A model generated the notes under the pieces. It ran no database searches and was not told the origin of the DNA. It worked only from the letters and a program-made list of their open reading frames with translations. Made by a program: the position numbers and the translations under genes. Below are positions 17,976 to 27,204 of a DNA stretch of 64,000 bases, one piece after another (the stretch's first letter is position 1; every line of letters begins with the position of its first letter). This stretch comes from Achromobacter spanius (GTDB taxonomy: Bacteria > Pseudomonadota > Gammaproteobacteria > Burkholderiales > Burkholderiaceae_B), in assembly GCF_029637605.1 (NCBI RefSeq), contig NZ_CP121261.1, forward strand, positions 1,116,001-1,180,000. Reading direction: 5' to 3'.

Positions 17976-20900
17976 GCGGGTTCAATATCTCGGCGATCGC
18001 GGTGCGCGAGCGCGCCGTCACGCTGTTTCTCATCATCGCGATGTCGGCGGCCGGCATCTTTGCATTCCTGCAATTGGGGCGGGCGGAAGACCCCAGCTTC
18101 ACGGTCAAGACGATGACGGTGGTCACCGCCTGGCCCGGCGCCACGGCGCAGGAGATGCAGGACCTGGTGTCCGAACCGCTGGAAAAGCGGATGCAGGAAC
18201 TGAAGTGGTATGACCGCACCGAAACCTTCACGCGGCCCGGTCTTGCTTTCATGACGGTGACCTTGCAAGACAGCACGCCGCCTTCGGCCGTGGCCGAAGA
18301 GTTCTACCAGGCGCGCAAGAAGCTGGGCGACGAAGCCGCCAAGCTGCCCCCCGGCGTGCTGCCCCCGATCGTGAACGATGAGTATGGCGACGTGACCTTC
18401 GCGCTCTATGCCTTGAAGGCGCACGGCGAACCGCAGCGCAAGCTGGTGCGCGAGGCCGAAGAACTGCGGCAGCGCCTGCTCAAGGTGCAAGGGGTGAAGA
18501 AGGTCAACATCCTGGGCGAACGCCCCGAGCGCATCTTCGTGGAGTTCTCCTACGCGCGGCTGGCCACGTTGGGCGTGTCGCCGGGCGAACTCTTCGCCGC
18601 GCTCAACGCCCGCAATCAGGTGACGCCGGCCGGTTCGGTCCAGACCCACGGCCAACAGGTGCAAATCCGCCTGGATGGGGCCATTGATGATCTGGAACAA
18701 ATTCGCGCAACGCCCATCGTGGTCGGCGGGCGCACCTTGCGCGTGGGCGATGTGGCCGACGTGAAGCGCGGCTATGAAGACCCCGCCACGTTTCTGATTC
18801 GCAGCCAGGGTGAGCCCGCGTTGATGCTGGGCGTGGTCATGCGCGAAGGCCACAACGGCCTGGAACTGGGCGGCGCGCTTGCCGCCGAGGCCGACGCGAT
18901 CGCGAAGGATCTGCCGCTGGGCATGACTTTCACCAAGATCACGGATCAGGCCGTCAACATCGAGGAGGCCTACGACGAGTTCATGCTGAAGTTCTTCGTG
19001 GCGCTGGTGGTGGTGATCGTGGTGAGCCTGGTCAGCCTGGGCTGGCGCGTGGGCGTGGTGGTAGCGGCCGCCGTGCCGCTGACGCTTGCGGGGGTCTTTG
19101 TCATCATGCTTGCCACGGGCCGCGACTTCGATCGCATCACGCTAGGCGCGCTGATCCTGGCGCTGGGGCTGTTGGTGGACGACGCCATCATCGTGATCGA
19201 AACCATGGTGGTGAAGATGGAAGAGGGCATGGACCGGATTTCCGCGGCCACCTATGCCTGGGGCCACACGGCCGCGCCCATGCTTGCCGGCACGCTGGTG
19301 ACCGCCATCGGCTTGATGCCGGTGGGCTTCGCCAAATCCACGGCCGGGGAATACGCCGGCAACATCTTCTGGGTCGTGGCGTTTGCCCTGCTGACGTCCT
19401 GGGTGGTGGCGGTGGTGTTCACGCCTTACATCGGCGTCAAGCTCTTGCCCACGATCAAACCCGTGCAGGGCGGCCATGGGGCCATCTACGGCACGCCCGC
19501 TTATCAACGCCTGCGACGCGGCATCGTTTGGGCCGTGGCGCACAAGAAAAAGGTCGCGCTCAGCGTGGTCGGCTTGTTCATCCTGTCCTTCGTGGGGCTG
19601 GGCCAGGTCAAGCAGCAGTTCTTTCCGGTGTCCGATCGGCCAGAGGTGCTGCTGGAAGTGCAGATGCCAGAGGGTTCCAGTATCGAAAGCACCACCACGG
19701 CGGTCACGTCGGTGGAAAAATGGCTGGCCCAGCAACCTGAAGCGAAGCTCGTCACCAGCTACATCGGGCAGGGCGCGCCACGCTTCTATCTGGCGATGTC
19801 GCCGGAATTGCCGGACCCCTCATTCGCCAAGATCATTGTGCTGACCGGCAGCGAGAAAGACCGAGACGCGCTCAAGCTGCGCGCGCGCCAGGCGGTGGCC
19901 GATCAGCTTGCGCCGCAGGCGCGCGTGCGCGTGTCGCAACTGGTGTTCGGGCCGTATTCGCCGTTTCCGGTGGCGTTTCGCGTAGCGGGGCCGCAGGAAG
20001 AACGCGTGCGCCAGATCGCGCAACAGGTACGTCAGGTGATGCAGGAGAACCCGTCAATGCGGCAGGTCAACACCGATTGGGGCGAGCGCGCGCCCACGCT
20101 GCATTTCGTGCTGGACCAGGACCGGCTGCGCGCCATCGGCCTGAGCTCGGCCGACGCGGCGCAACAGTTGCAGTTCCTGCTGACGGGCGTCACGGTGACA
20201 CGGGTGCGCGAGGACATCCGCTCGGTGGAAGTGGTGGCGCGCAGCGCCGGGGCGCAACGCCTGGATCCCGCCCAGATCGGCGCGTTCTCGCTGGTGGGTG
20301 CGTCGGGCCAACGGGTGCCGCTGGATCAGATTGGCCGTACCGAGGTGCGGATGGAAAACCCGATCCAGCGTCGTCGCGACCGCGAGGTCACCATCACCGT
20401 GCGCGGCGACGTAGCCGAAGGCGTGCAGCCGCCGGATGTTTCCAAGCAGATCCTGCCCAAGCTGCAACCCATCATCGCGGCGCTGCCGGCCGGCTATCAC
20501 ATCGTGGCGGCGGCCGACCTGGAAGAAGCGGGCAAGGCCAATGCGGCGCTGGCCGCGGTGTTCCCGCTGATGTTCATCCTGATGCTGGTGGTGATCATCT
20601 TCCAGGTGCGTTCAATGTCGGCCATGATCATGGTCGTGCTGACCGCGCCGCTGGCGCTGGTGGGCGTGGTGCCGACGCTGCTGCTGTTCAACCAGCCGTT
20701 CGGGTTCAACGCCATCCTGGGCATGATCGGCCTGGCCGGCATCATCATGCGCAACACCTTGATTCTGATGGGCCAGATCCATACCAACGAAGCGGAAGGA
20801 TTGACGCCTTTCCACGCCGTGGTGGAAGCCACGGTGCAGCGTGCCCGGCCGGTGATTCTGACCTCGTTGGCCGCCGTGCTGGCGTTCATTCCCCTGACGT

Positions 20901-21079
20901 TCTCGGTGTTCTGGGGCTCGCTGGCCTACACCCTGATCGGCGGCACTATTGGCGGCACGATATTGACGCTGGTATTCCTGCCGGCCCTGTACGCCATCTG
21001 GTTCCGCATCAATCCGAGGCAAACGCCGGCCGTGGAAGAACCCCAGGCGGCCGGCGCCTTGCATCAGCTACACCGCTGA
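17972..21079 (+). CDS. RND-family efflux pump, inner membrane transporter
   Basis: The 1035-residue protein has the twofold RND layout: a first transmembrane helix, a large periplasmic loop, a block of helices 2-6, and the same again in the second half. Helix 4 carries LGLLVDDAIIVIE with the paired acidic residues expected for proton relay. The closest general type is the AcrB/HAE-like or AcrD/MexW group whose substrates are hydrophobic compounds; the exact substrate is unknown. It is translationally coupled to the adaptor. Its 3' end overlaps the 3' end of the opposite-strand amidase gene by 12 bases. Confidence 0.92.
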   Translation: MSGFNISAIAVRERAVTLFLIIAMSAAGIFAFLQLGRAEDPSFTVKTMTVVTAWPGATAQEMQDLVSEPLEKRMQELKWYDRTETFTRPGLAFMTVTLQDSTPPSAVAEEFYQARKKLGDEAAKLPPGVLPPIVNDEYGDVTFALYALKAHGEPQRKLVREAEELRQRLLKVQGVKKVNILGERPERIFVEFSYARLATLGVSPGELFAALNARNQVTPAGSVQTHGQQVQIRLDGAIDDLEQIRATPIVVGGRTLRVGDVADVKRGYEDPATFLIRSQGEPALMLGVVMREGHNGLELGGALAAEADAIAKDLPLGMTFTKITDQAVNIEEAYDEFMLKFFVALVVVIVVSLVSLGWRVGVVVAAAVPLTLAGVFVIMLATGRDFDRITLGALILALGLLVDDAIIVIETMVVKMEEGMDRISAATYAWGHTAAPMLAGTLVTAIGLMPVGFAKSTAGEYAGNIFWVVAFALLTSWVVAVVFTPYIGVKLLPTIKPVQGGHGAIYGTPAYQRLRRGIVWAVAHKKKVALSVVGLFILSFVGLGQVKQQFFPVSDRPEVLLEVQMPEGSSIESTTTAVTSVEKWLAQQPEAKLVTSYIGQGAPRFYLAMSPELPDPSFAKIIVLTGSEKDRDALKLRARQAVADQLAPQARVRVSQLVFGPYSPFPVAFRVAGPQEERVRQIAQQVRQVMQENPSMRQVNTDWGERAPTLHFVLDQDRLRAIGLSSADAAQQLQFLLTGVTVTRVREDIRSVEVVARSAGAQRLDPAQIGAFSLVGASGQRVPLDQIGRTEVRMENPIQRRRDREVTITVRGDVAEGVQPPDVSKQILPKLQPIIAALPAGYHIVAAADLEEAGKANAALAAVFPLMFILMLVVIIFQVRSMSAMIMVVLTAPLALVGVVPTLLLFNQPFGFNAILGMIGLAGIIMRNTLILMGQIHTNEAEGLTPFHAVVEATVQRARPVILTSLAAVLAFIPLTFSVFWGSLAYTLIGGTIGGTILTLVFLPALYAIWFRINPRQTPAVEEPQAAGALHQLHR

Positions 21080-22591
21080 CACGTTCCCCGCCGAGCCGCC
21101 CTTGGCGGCGTCCGGCGGCACCGTCACGATAGACGTCAACGACGGGTCCGCCGGCTTCAGCGCCGCCAGGTTCGGTCGCGGGCGTTGCAGTTCGGCATTG
21201 CCCGCAAAGGCCTGTTCCATGCCTTGCGCCGCCTGCAGCACCTCGCGGTCGCCTCGGAAGCGCCCCACGATCTGCATGCCAAAGGGCATGCCCAGGTGGT
21301 CGCTGCCGCAAGGCAGGGTCAGGGCAGGGTGGGTGGTCAGCGTGATCACATACGTAAGCGCCAGCCAGCGGTAGTAGTTTTCCTGGCGGCGGCCGTTGAT
21401 GGACTCGGCGTACAACTGCGTCCACGGAAACGGCGAGACGGGCGTGGTGGGCGACAGGATCAGGTCGTAGTCGTCGAAGGCGCGCTGGAAACGCTTGATC
21501 AAGCGCGTCTGTTCCGCCTGCGCCCAGGCGCAATCCTTCAGGCTCATGGCCGCGCCCATTTCGAAGTTGGCGCGGCTGTTGGGGCCAAGGCTGCTGGGGT
21601 CTTTCTCGTAGGCGTCGCGCATGCCGGCCACGAAGGCCTCGGCGCGCAGCACGTCAAAGCAGCGGTGGGCGTCGCCAAAGTCCAGGTCGATGGGATCGCA
21701 GGCGGCGAACAGGTGGCGCATGGCCGCGATCTTGGCGCGGAAGGTGGCGCGGATGCCGTCATCCACGTCGCACACCCCGAAGTCTTCGGTATAGGCCACG
21801 CGCAGGCGGCCCAGGTCGGCGGTGCCGGGGGTCAGGAATTGCAGCGGGTCCAGCGGATAGCTGAGCGGGTCGCCGGCGTCGGGGCCGGCGCTGGCCGCCA
21901 TTTGCAGGCAGGCATCGGCCACCGTGCGGCCCATCGGACCCACCACCGAGATCGGCGTCCAGCCCAGCAGCTTGCGCACGCTGGGCACCACCCCGGGCGA
22001 CGGCCGAAAGCCCACCACACCACACTTGGACGCCGGAATGCGCAACGAGCCGCCGGTGTCAGACCCCGTACACAGCGGGAACATGTCGGTGGCCAGCGCG
22101 GCCGCCGAGCCACCCGAGGACCCGCCCGCGTTCAGGTTGGGGTTGAACGGGTTGCCGGTGGCGCCCCACACGGTGTTGCGCGAATTGGCGCCCGCGCCCA
22201 TTTCGGGCACGTTGGTTTTGGCCGCCACGATGGCCCCGGCGTGGCGCAGGCGCGCCACCAGCGTCACGTCTTCCGTTGGCACGTGGTCGCGGTAGATCTG
22301 TGAGCCGAAGGTGGTGAGCAAACCGGCGGTGGGTTCCAGGTCTTTCACACCCAGCGGCAGGCCGTGCAAAAGGCCCAGCGTGTCGCCCGACATCACCGCC
22401 TGTTCGGCGGCGCGTGCTTCGGCGCGGGCCCGCTCGAACGCGGTGGCGGTCACGGCGTTGATGTAGGGGTTGACGGCCTCGACGCGCGCAATGCACGCCT
22501 CCAGCAGTTCCACGGGCGAGAGTTGGCGCGCCCCGATCAGGCGCCGCAACTCCACCGCGGACAAGGTGACGAGCGTATCGTCCAGTGCCAT
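21068..22591 (-). CDS. Amidase signature family hydrolase
   Basis: This 507-residue cytosolic enzyme has an intact amidase-signature triad: Lys83 (LPLGVKDLEP), cis-Ser158 in GGSSGGSAAAL, and the nucleophile Ser182 in GSDTGGSLRIPA. It hydrolyses an amide of unknown identity; GatA is unlikely because no gatB/gatC is nearby. AAGGAAG precedes the ATG. It is the last gene of a dsdA-Bug-amidase operon, with only 11 bases separating it from the Bug gene. This hints at an amide or amidated D-amino acid as substrate, which is inference. Confidence 0.88.
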   Translation of the reverse strand: MALDDTLVTLSAVELRRLIGARQLSPVELLEACIARVEAVNPYINAVTATAFERARAEARAAEQAVMSGDTLGLLHGLPLGVKDLEPTAGLLTTFGSQIYRDHVPTEDVTLVARLRHAGAIVAAKTNVPEMGAGANSRNTVWGATGNPFNPNLNAGGSSGGSAAALATDMFPLCTGSDTGGSLRIPASKCGVVGFRPSPGVVPSVRKLLGWTPISVVGPMGRTVADACLQMAASAGPDAGDPLSYPLDPLQFLTPGTADLGRLRVAYTEDFGVCDVDDGIRATFRAKIAAMRHLFAACDPIDLDFGDAHRCFDVLRAEAFVAGMRDAYEKDPSSLGPNSRANFEMGAAMSLKDCAWAQAEQTRLIKRFQRAFDDYDLILSPTTPVSPFPWTQLYAESINGRRQENYYRWLALTYVITLTTHPALTLPCGSDHLGMPFGMQIVGRFRGDREVLQAAQGMEQAFAGNAELQRPRPNLAALKPADPSLTSIVTVPPDAAKGGSAGNVSAV

Positions 22592-22602
22592 GAAAGCTTC
22601 CT

Positions 22603-23589
22603 TTAATCGATCTTGATGTTGGCGCGCTGCGCAACGTCACGCATCTGCGGCAGTTCTTTCTGGATCAGCGCTTCGCCGTCGGCGGCGCTGGAGAAGGCCG
22701 CTTCAAAGCCCTGCGCTTCCAGGCTCTTGCGCACGTCCGCCGAGCCGACCGTGGCGCGCAGGGCGGATTCAAGTTTAGTCTTCACGTCGGCGGGCAGGCC
22801 GCGCGGGGCGGCGATCATCAGCCAGGTGTCCATGGCCACCGACGGGTAACCCTGTTCGGCAAAGGTCGGCACGTCGGGCAGGAAGCTGGACCGGGCGGGG
22901 GCCGACACGGCCAGCACGCGCACCTTGCCTTGCTTGCTTTGCGGCAGCGCGGCCGCCACGGTGTCGACCGAGAACGGAATCTGGCCGCCGATCAGGTCGG
23001 TCATGGCGGGAGCACTGCCCTTGTAGGGCACATGGATCATCTTGATGTCGGCGGCCGACAGGAAGGCTTCGCCGACAAAGTGCGCGGTGGTGCCGGCGCC
23101 AAACGAGCCATACGCGGGCGGTTCATTGCTGCGTTCCTTGGTGTAGGCCACCAGTTCCTTCAGGTTCTTGACCGGCACCTCGGGGTTGGCCAACAGCGCC
23201 AGCCCGGTGCGGCCCACGATGCCGATCGGCTCGAAGCTCTTGACCGGGTCGTAGGGCAGCTTTTTCTGAATGGCGGGGTTGACCGTGAAGGTGGTGCCGG
23301 AGCTGACCAGCAGCGTGTAGCCGTCAGGCGCGGCCTTGGCCACGAAGCCGGCGCCGATCGCGGTGCCCGCGCCGGCGCGGTTTTCCACCACGATGGTCTG
23401 GCCCAGTTCCTGGCCGAGCTTTTGCGCGATGACGCGGCCCAGCACGTCGGTGGCGCCACCGGGCGGGAAGGGCACCACCAGGGTGACCGGGCGCGTCGGG
23501 TAGGCATTCTGCGCGCTGGCCACGGCGGGGATGGCGAAGGCGCCGGCCAGGGCGACGGAGAGGGCAATCAAGGGAGTCTTCATGGTCAT
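22603..23589 (-). CDS. Bug/TctC-family periplasmic solute receptor
   Basis: With the ATG at 23589 the product is 328 residues and starts with a Sec signal ([22 protein letters not shown]). The mature part has the family signatures [19 protein letters not shown] near the N-terminus, [12 protein letters not shown], and [16 protein letters not shown], which form the carboxylate-binding cleft. The start overlaps the stop of the dsdA gene in an ATGA arrangement, so translation is coupled. A second ATG two codons later is also possible. No TctA/TctB membrane genes are in the window. Context suggests binding of a D-serine-related carboxylate. Confidence 0.88.
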   Translation of the reverse strand: MTMKTPLIALSVALAGAFAIPAVASAQNAYPTRPVTLVVPFPPGGATDVLGRVIAQKLGQELGQTIVVENRAGAGTAIGAGFVAKAAPDGYTLLVSSGTTFTVNPAIQKKLPYDPVKSFEPIGIVGRTGLALLANPEVPVKNLKELVAYTKERSNEPPAYGSFGAGTTAHFVGEAFLSAADIKMIHVPYKGSAPAMTDLIGGQIPFSVDTVAAALPQSKQGKVRVLAVSAPARSSFLPDVPTFAEQGYPSVAMDTWLMIAAPRGLPADVKTKLESALRATVGSADVRKSLEAQGFEAAFSSAADGEALIQKELPQMRDVAQRANIKID

Positions 23590-24986
23590 GCTCGACGAGA
23601 GTGGTGGAGGGAGGTCGCGTCTGTCGGCGCCTGGGGATTTGCCGCGAATCCTTGCCCGCGGTTCAGAAATCGGTCGTACTCTTCGGCCGGCACGAACAGC
23701 CCGCCGGTGGTCCAGGCCAGATGCGTGGCGCGCGGCAGGTGCGGCAGCAGCTTGCGTTGGCGCAGCCATTGCTGGCCCGCGATGCTGCCCAGCAACAGGC
23801 GCGGCCCGGAAAAACCCGCCGCGGCCGACGGCTCAATGCGCAAGCCTTCGCTGTCATGCAAGCGTGCCAGGTCGCCGTAGAGCGTGTCGTCCGCCACCGT
23901 ATAGACGCCGGCCAGCAACTGACCGACAGCTTCGTAAGCCAGTTCCGACGCGCGCGGCACGGCCAGGCCATCAGCCTCGGTCTGGTTGGTCAAGCCGATG
24001 TCGTAGACGGACGGCGGCACCGGCACACCGGGCAATTCCCCATTGCCGGCCATCATGCGTAGCAGAAAGCAGGGCGATTGCACCGGCTCGGCAAAGAAAC
24101 AATGCACGTGCGCGCCGAAAAGCAGCGATAGCCCGAAGGCGATGCCGCCCGGCGCGCCGCCCACGCCGCAGGGCAGGTACACGAACAGCGGATGTTCGGC
24201 GTCCACCACGATGCCGGCCTGCGCAAGCTGGTCACGCAGCGCCAGCGCGGCCGCCGCATAACCCAGGAATAGCGACGCTGAGCGTTCGTCGTCAACAAAA
24301 TAGCCGTGCGCGTCGGCCTCGACCTGGCGGCGTCCGGCCGCCACGGCTTTTTCGTAGTCGCCCTGATGTTCAACCACTTCGACACCCCGGGCCCGCAGGC
24401 GCGCCTTCTTCCATTCCTTGGCGTCCGACGACATGTGCACGGCGGCACGAAACCCCAGCGCCGACGCGATCACGCCGATGGACAGGCCCAGGTTGCCGGT
24501 CGAACCCACGGCCACCTGGTATTGCGCAAAGCAAGCGCGCGCCTCTGGCGTGCCTAGCTTGCGGATATCGTCGCCGGGCGCAATCAGGCCGCGTTCCAGC
24601 GCCAGCTTTTCGGTGAACTCCAACACTTCATGAATGCCGCCGCGTGCCTTGATCGAACCGGCCACGGGCAGGGCGTGATCTGCCTTCAACCACAAGCGCC
24701 CCGATGTCGCCGGCAAGCCCAGCGCCTGTTGCATCGCGGCGGCTTCCAGCAGCGGCGATTCAATCACGCCGGCGGATTCTTCCAGTTCCGGAAACAACTG
24801 CGCCAGCAAGGGCGAAAACCGCGCAAAGCGGTCATGCGCGGCTTGCACGTCGGCCAGACTGAAAGGCGCGGCGGCCAGTGCGCTGGCGCTCGTCGCGGCC
24901 TTGCCGGAACGGGTCCACAGCGTGGGCCGCGCGGCGCGCAAGGCTTGCAAGGACAAAGAGGAAACAGCAGCGTGGGACGGGGGCAT
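23586..24986 (-). CDS. dsdA: D-serine ammonia-lyase (D-serine dehydratase)
   Basis: The 466-residue PLP enzyme converts D-serine to pyruvate and ammonia. The cofactor lysine is Lys113 in [10 protein letters not shown], and the Gly-rich phosphate loop is [24 protein letters not shown] and [10 protein letters not shown] segments match DsdA. It is the first gene of an operon with a Bug receptor and an amidase, and is divergent from a LysR regulator, like the classic dsdA/dsdC arrangement though with a different transporter type. A palindrome at 25079-25093 lies in the shared promoter region. Confidence 0.9.
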   Translation of the reverse strand: MPPSHAAVSSLSLQALRAARPTLWTRSGKAATSASALAAAPFSLADVQAAHDRFARFSPLLAQLFPELEESAGVIESPLLEAAAMQQALGLPATSGRLWLKADHALPVAGSIKARGGIHEVLEFTEKLALERGLIAPGDDIRKLGTPEARACFAQYQVAVGSTGNLGLSIGVIASALGFRAAVHMSSDAKEWKKARLRARGVEVVEHQGDYEKAVAAGRRQVEADAHGYFVDDERSASLFLGYAAAALALRDQLAQAGIVVDAEHPLFVYLPCGVGGAPGGIAFGLSLLFGAHVHCFFAEPVQSPCFLLRMMAGNGELPGVPVPPSVYDIGLTNQTEADGLAVPRASELAYEAVGQLLAGVYTVADDTLYGDLARLHDSEGLRIEPSAAAGFSGPRLLLGSIAGQQWLRQRKLLPHLPRATHLAWTTGGLFVPAEEYDRFLNRGQGFAANPQAPTDATSLHHSRRA

Positions 24987-25078
24987 GAATACCGTTGCAA
25001 AATGAAAAACGTCATCGAACGGTCACATCCTAGGCGGGGCTTTAGCGTTGCGGCAATATGCGTTGTTAGAATTGTTCG

Positions 25079-25093
25079 TTGCGCTTAACGCAA
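25079..25093. promoter_or_regulatory. LysR-type binding palindrome between dsdA and lysR
   Basis: TTGCG-CTTAA-CGCAA is a perfect inverted repeat with the T-N11-A form expected for LysR regulators. It ends 16 bases before the LysR start codon and about 93 bases upstream of dsdA, so it fits autorepression plus activation of the divergent operon. Confidence 0.55.
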
Positions 25094-25109
25094 ACCAAGG
25101 GGAAACCCG

Positions 25110-26018
25110 ATGAACCTGCAAGTCCTGCAAGAAATGGCCGTTCGCTACTTCCTGGAAGTGGCGCGCTGCGGCTCTGTCAGCGTGGCGGCCGAAAAGCTGG
25201 ACGTGGCGCCGTCAGCGGTCAGCCGCCAGATTGCCAGGCTGGAGCGTGAGCTGGGCACCTTGCTGTTCGAACGCCGATCGCGCGGTATGACCCTGAACGC
25301 CGCGGGCGAATTACTGGCCGCCCATGCCAAGCGCGCGCAGCAGGACGTGGAGCGTGTCTCCGGCGAAATCATGGGCCTGCGCGGCTTGCGCCAGGGCCTG
25401 GTGCGCGTCGTCTGTACCGAAGGCTTCGTGCATGACGTGGTGCCGGCCGCCATCGCGGAATTTCGCAAGCAATACGCCGGCATCCGCTTCACGCTGGAAG
25501 TGTGTTCGCAGCGCGAGGTGCCGGCCCGGGTGCGCGATGGCGCGGCCGACATCGGCATCACACTGGGCCTGACCTCGCATCGCGACATGCAAGTGGAACT
25601 GCGCATGCCCGCGCCCGTGCGCGCGGTGGTGGCCGTCGACCATCCGCTGGCGTGCCGCGCCGATGTGTCGCTGGCGCAATTGATGGCCTATCCGCTGGCC
25701 TTGCCCGAAGCCGATTCCACCTTGCGGCAATTGATCGACATCAGTTGCAGCCGCCAGCAGTTGCAGTGCGAACCGGTGTTCTCCAGCCGCAGCGTCGACG
25801 CGCTGGTGGCCTTTGCCGGGGCCGGTGGCGGCGTGGCGTTCTGCGGCGAACTGGCCATCCGCTATCGACTGCGCGGCAAGCAAGTGGTGGCCGTACCGCT
25901 GCGCGACCGCGAAATGAACGAACGCCATTTTGAGGTGCAGACGCTGGCCGGGCGCGTGCTGCCGGAAGCGGTCAAGGCGTTTATCGCCAGCTTGCGTACA
26001 CAGTTGGATGCGGAATGA
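25110..26018 (+). CDS. LysR-family regulator, probable controller of dsdA operon
   Basis: A 302-residue LysR protein with an N-terminal winged helix-turn-helix (GSVSVAAEKLDVAPSAVSRQ, residues 20-39) and a substrate-binding domain. It is divergent from dsdA, with 123 bases between the start codons and a T-N11-A palindrome just before its own start. By analogy with DsdC it would activate the D-serine genes, but its DNA-binding region is not close enough by eye to name it dsdC. Confidence 0.85.
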   Translation: MNLQVLQEMAVRYFLEVARCGSVSVAAEKLDVAPSAVSRQIARLERELGTLLFERRSRGMTLNAAGELLAAHAKRAQQDVERVSGEIMGLRGLRQGLVRVVCTEGFVHDVVPAAIAEFRKQYAGIRFTLEVCSQREVPARVRDGAADIGITLGLTSHRDMQVELRMPAPVRAVVAVDHPLACRADVSLAQLMAYPLALPEADSTLRQLIDISCSRQQLQCEPVFSSRSVDALVAFAGAGGGVAFCGELAIRYRLRGKQVVAVPLRDREMNERHFEVQTLAGRVLPEAVKAFIASLRTQLDAE

Positions 26019-26203
26019 TCCTGTAGGAACAAGCGGCGCCAGGCGTATGATTTCAGCCAGAGGACCAGCACCGGCCTGACGGCGGGCAGCAAGCCCGCGC
26101 GCCAGCTTTGCCTATCACGGCTTCGCATCGTTCCACGCGCTATCCATGCGCGGGAGCGCACAGGCGTCGCGCCATGGACCATCTGCTGCTTGCCGCATCC
26201 CCG

Positions 26204-27079
26204 TCACCGGCGGGTGATCACGACTTCAAGGTATTCACTGGGCACCACCATCGTCGCGTCGCCAGAGCGATTGAACCGGTCTATCAGCGCCATCAGATCG
26301 CTTTCCATCGCGGCTTGTGCGGTGGGTTCCAGCATGGAAAACGCCTTGAGGACCGGGCCGTAATAGCTTCTGAAGATCTGCACGAAATGCGCCGGCGAGA
26401 GATAGCGGAACACGAAGTGCCGCGCTTCCACCTGGATCGCCGAGGCATCAGCGCCAAACATCTCGTCGATGCGCGCCCGCGTGCCCCACAGCGCGGGCGA
26501 TTTGACGCCGGCCGGTGGCGGAACATGCTTGCCGATGGTCTTGAAGATCTGGCCGACGAAGCTTTCCGGCGTCCAATTGGCCAAGCCGATCTTGCCGCCC
26601 GGGCGGCACACGCGCAGCAGTTCGGCGGCGGCCTTGTCCTGGTCGGCCGTGAACATCACGCCGAAGGTGGACACGACGGCGTCAAAGCTGCCTGGCGCGA
26701 AGGGCAGGGCTTCGGCATCGGCTTCCTGGAATTCAATCTTCAGCCGTTCGGCGGCGGCGCGTTCGCGGCCACGGCTCAGCAGCGCGGGCACATAGTCGGT
26801 CGACACCACCTCGCACCAACGTCGCGCGGCGGCCAGCGATGCGTTGCCGTTACCGGCCGCCACATCAAGCACTTTTTGACCGGCACGGACATCAAGAGCC
26901 TCGCAAAGTTGTTCGCCCACGATTTGAAGCGTGGTGCCGATCACGGCATAGTCTCCGGAAGACCAGGTGGCTTGCTGGCGGGTTTTGACGGCGGCAAGTG
27001 TGGGGGGAGCGGAAGGCGGGGCGGAAGCTGGCGCGGAAGTCGGCGCGTCGGGAACGGCGGCAATATCGGATGCGGACAT
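26204..27079 (-). CDS. Class I SAM-dependent methyltransferase
   Basis: This 291-residue protein has motif I VLDVAAGNGNASLAAARR near residue 69 and the post-motif pattern FDAVVSTFGVMFTADQ, with RVCRPGGKIGLANW, typical of UbiE/Methyltransf_11-like enzymes. The first 30 residues are Ala/Pro-rich and probably disordered. The substrate is unknown. It is a monocistronic gene divergent from a SARP-type regulator, which may control it. The 185 bases between it and the preceding LysR gene hold only a small GC-rich inverted repeat. Confidence 0.82.
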   Translation of the reverse strand: MSASDIAAVPDAPTSAPASAPPSAPPTLAAVKTRQQATWSSGDYAVIGTTLQIVGEQLCEALDVRAGQKVLDVAAGNGNASLAAARRWCEVVSTDYVPALLSRGRERAAAERLKIEFQEADAEALPFAPGSFDAVVSTFGVMFTADQDKAAAELLRVCRPGGKIGLANWTPESFVGQIFKTIGKHVPPPAGVKSPALWGTRARIDEMFGADASAIQVEARHFVFRYLSPAHFVQIFRSYYGPVLKAFSMLEPTAQAAMESDLMALIDRFNRSGDATMVVPSEYLEVVITRR

Positions 27080-27204
27080 GTTCTGTCTCCATCAAGGCTG
27101 GGGGATAGCGCCGGCGGACATCGGCGGCACCGTGCCGATGCGCGGGCAGGGGCCCAAGAGCTTGCGCGGTTCGTGCAATCGGCACTCAACCGTAGAGCGG
27201 GCAC

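Noticed and set aside
26019..26203. GC-rich inverted repeat GCGGGC-N5-GCCCGC as a terminator
   Set aside because: There is no T-run and the stem is only six base pairs, so no firm call is possible; nothing else is seen in this gap.
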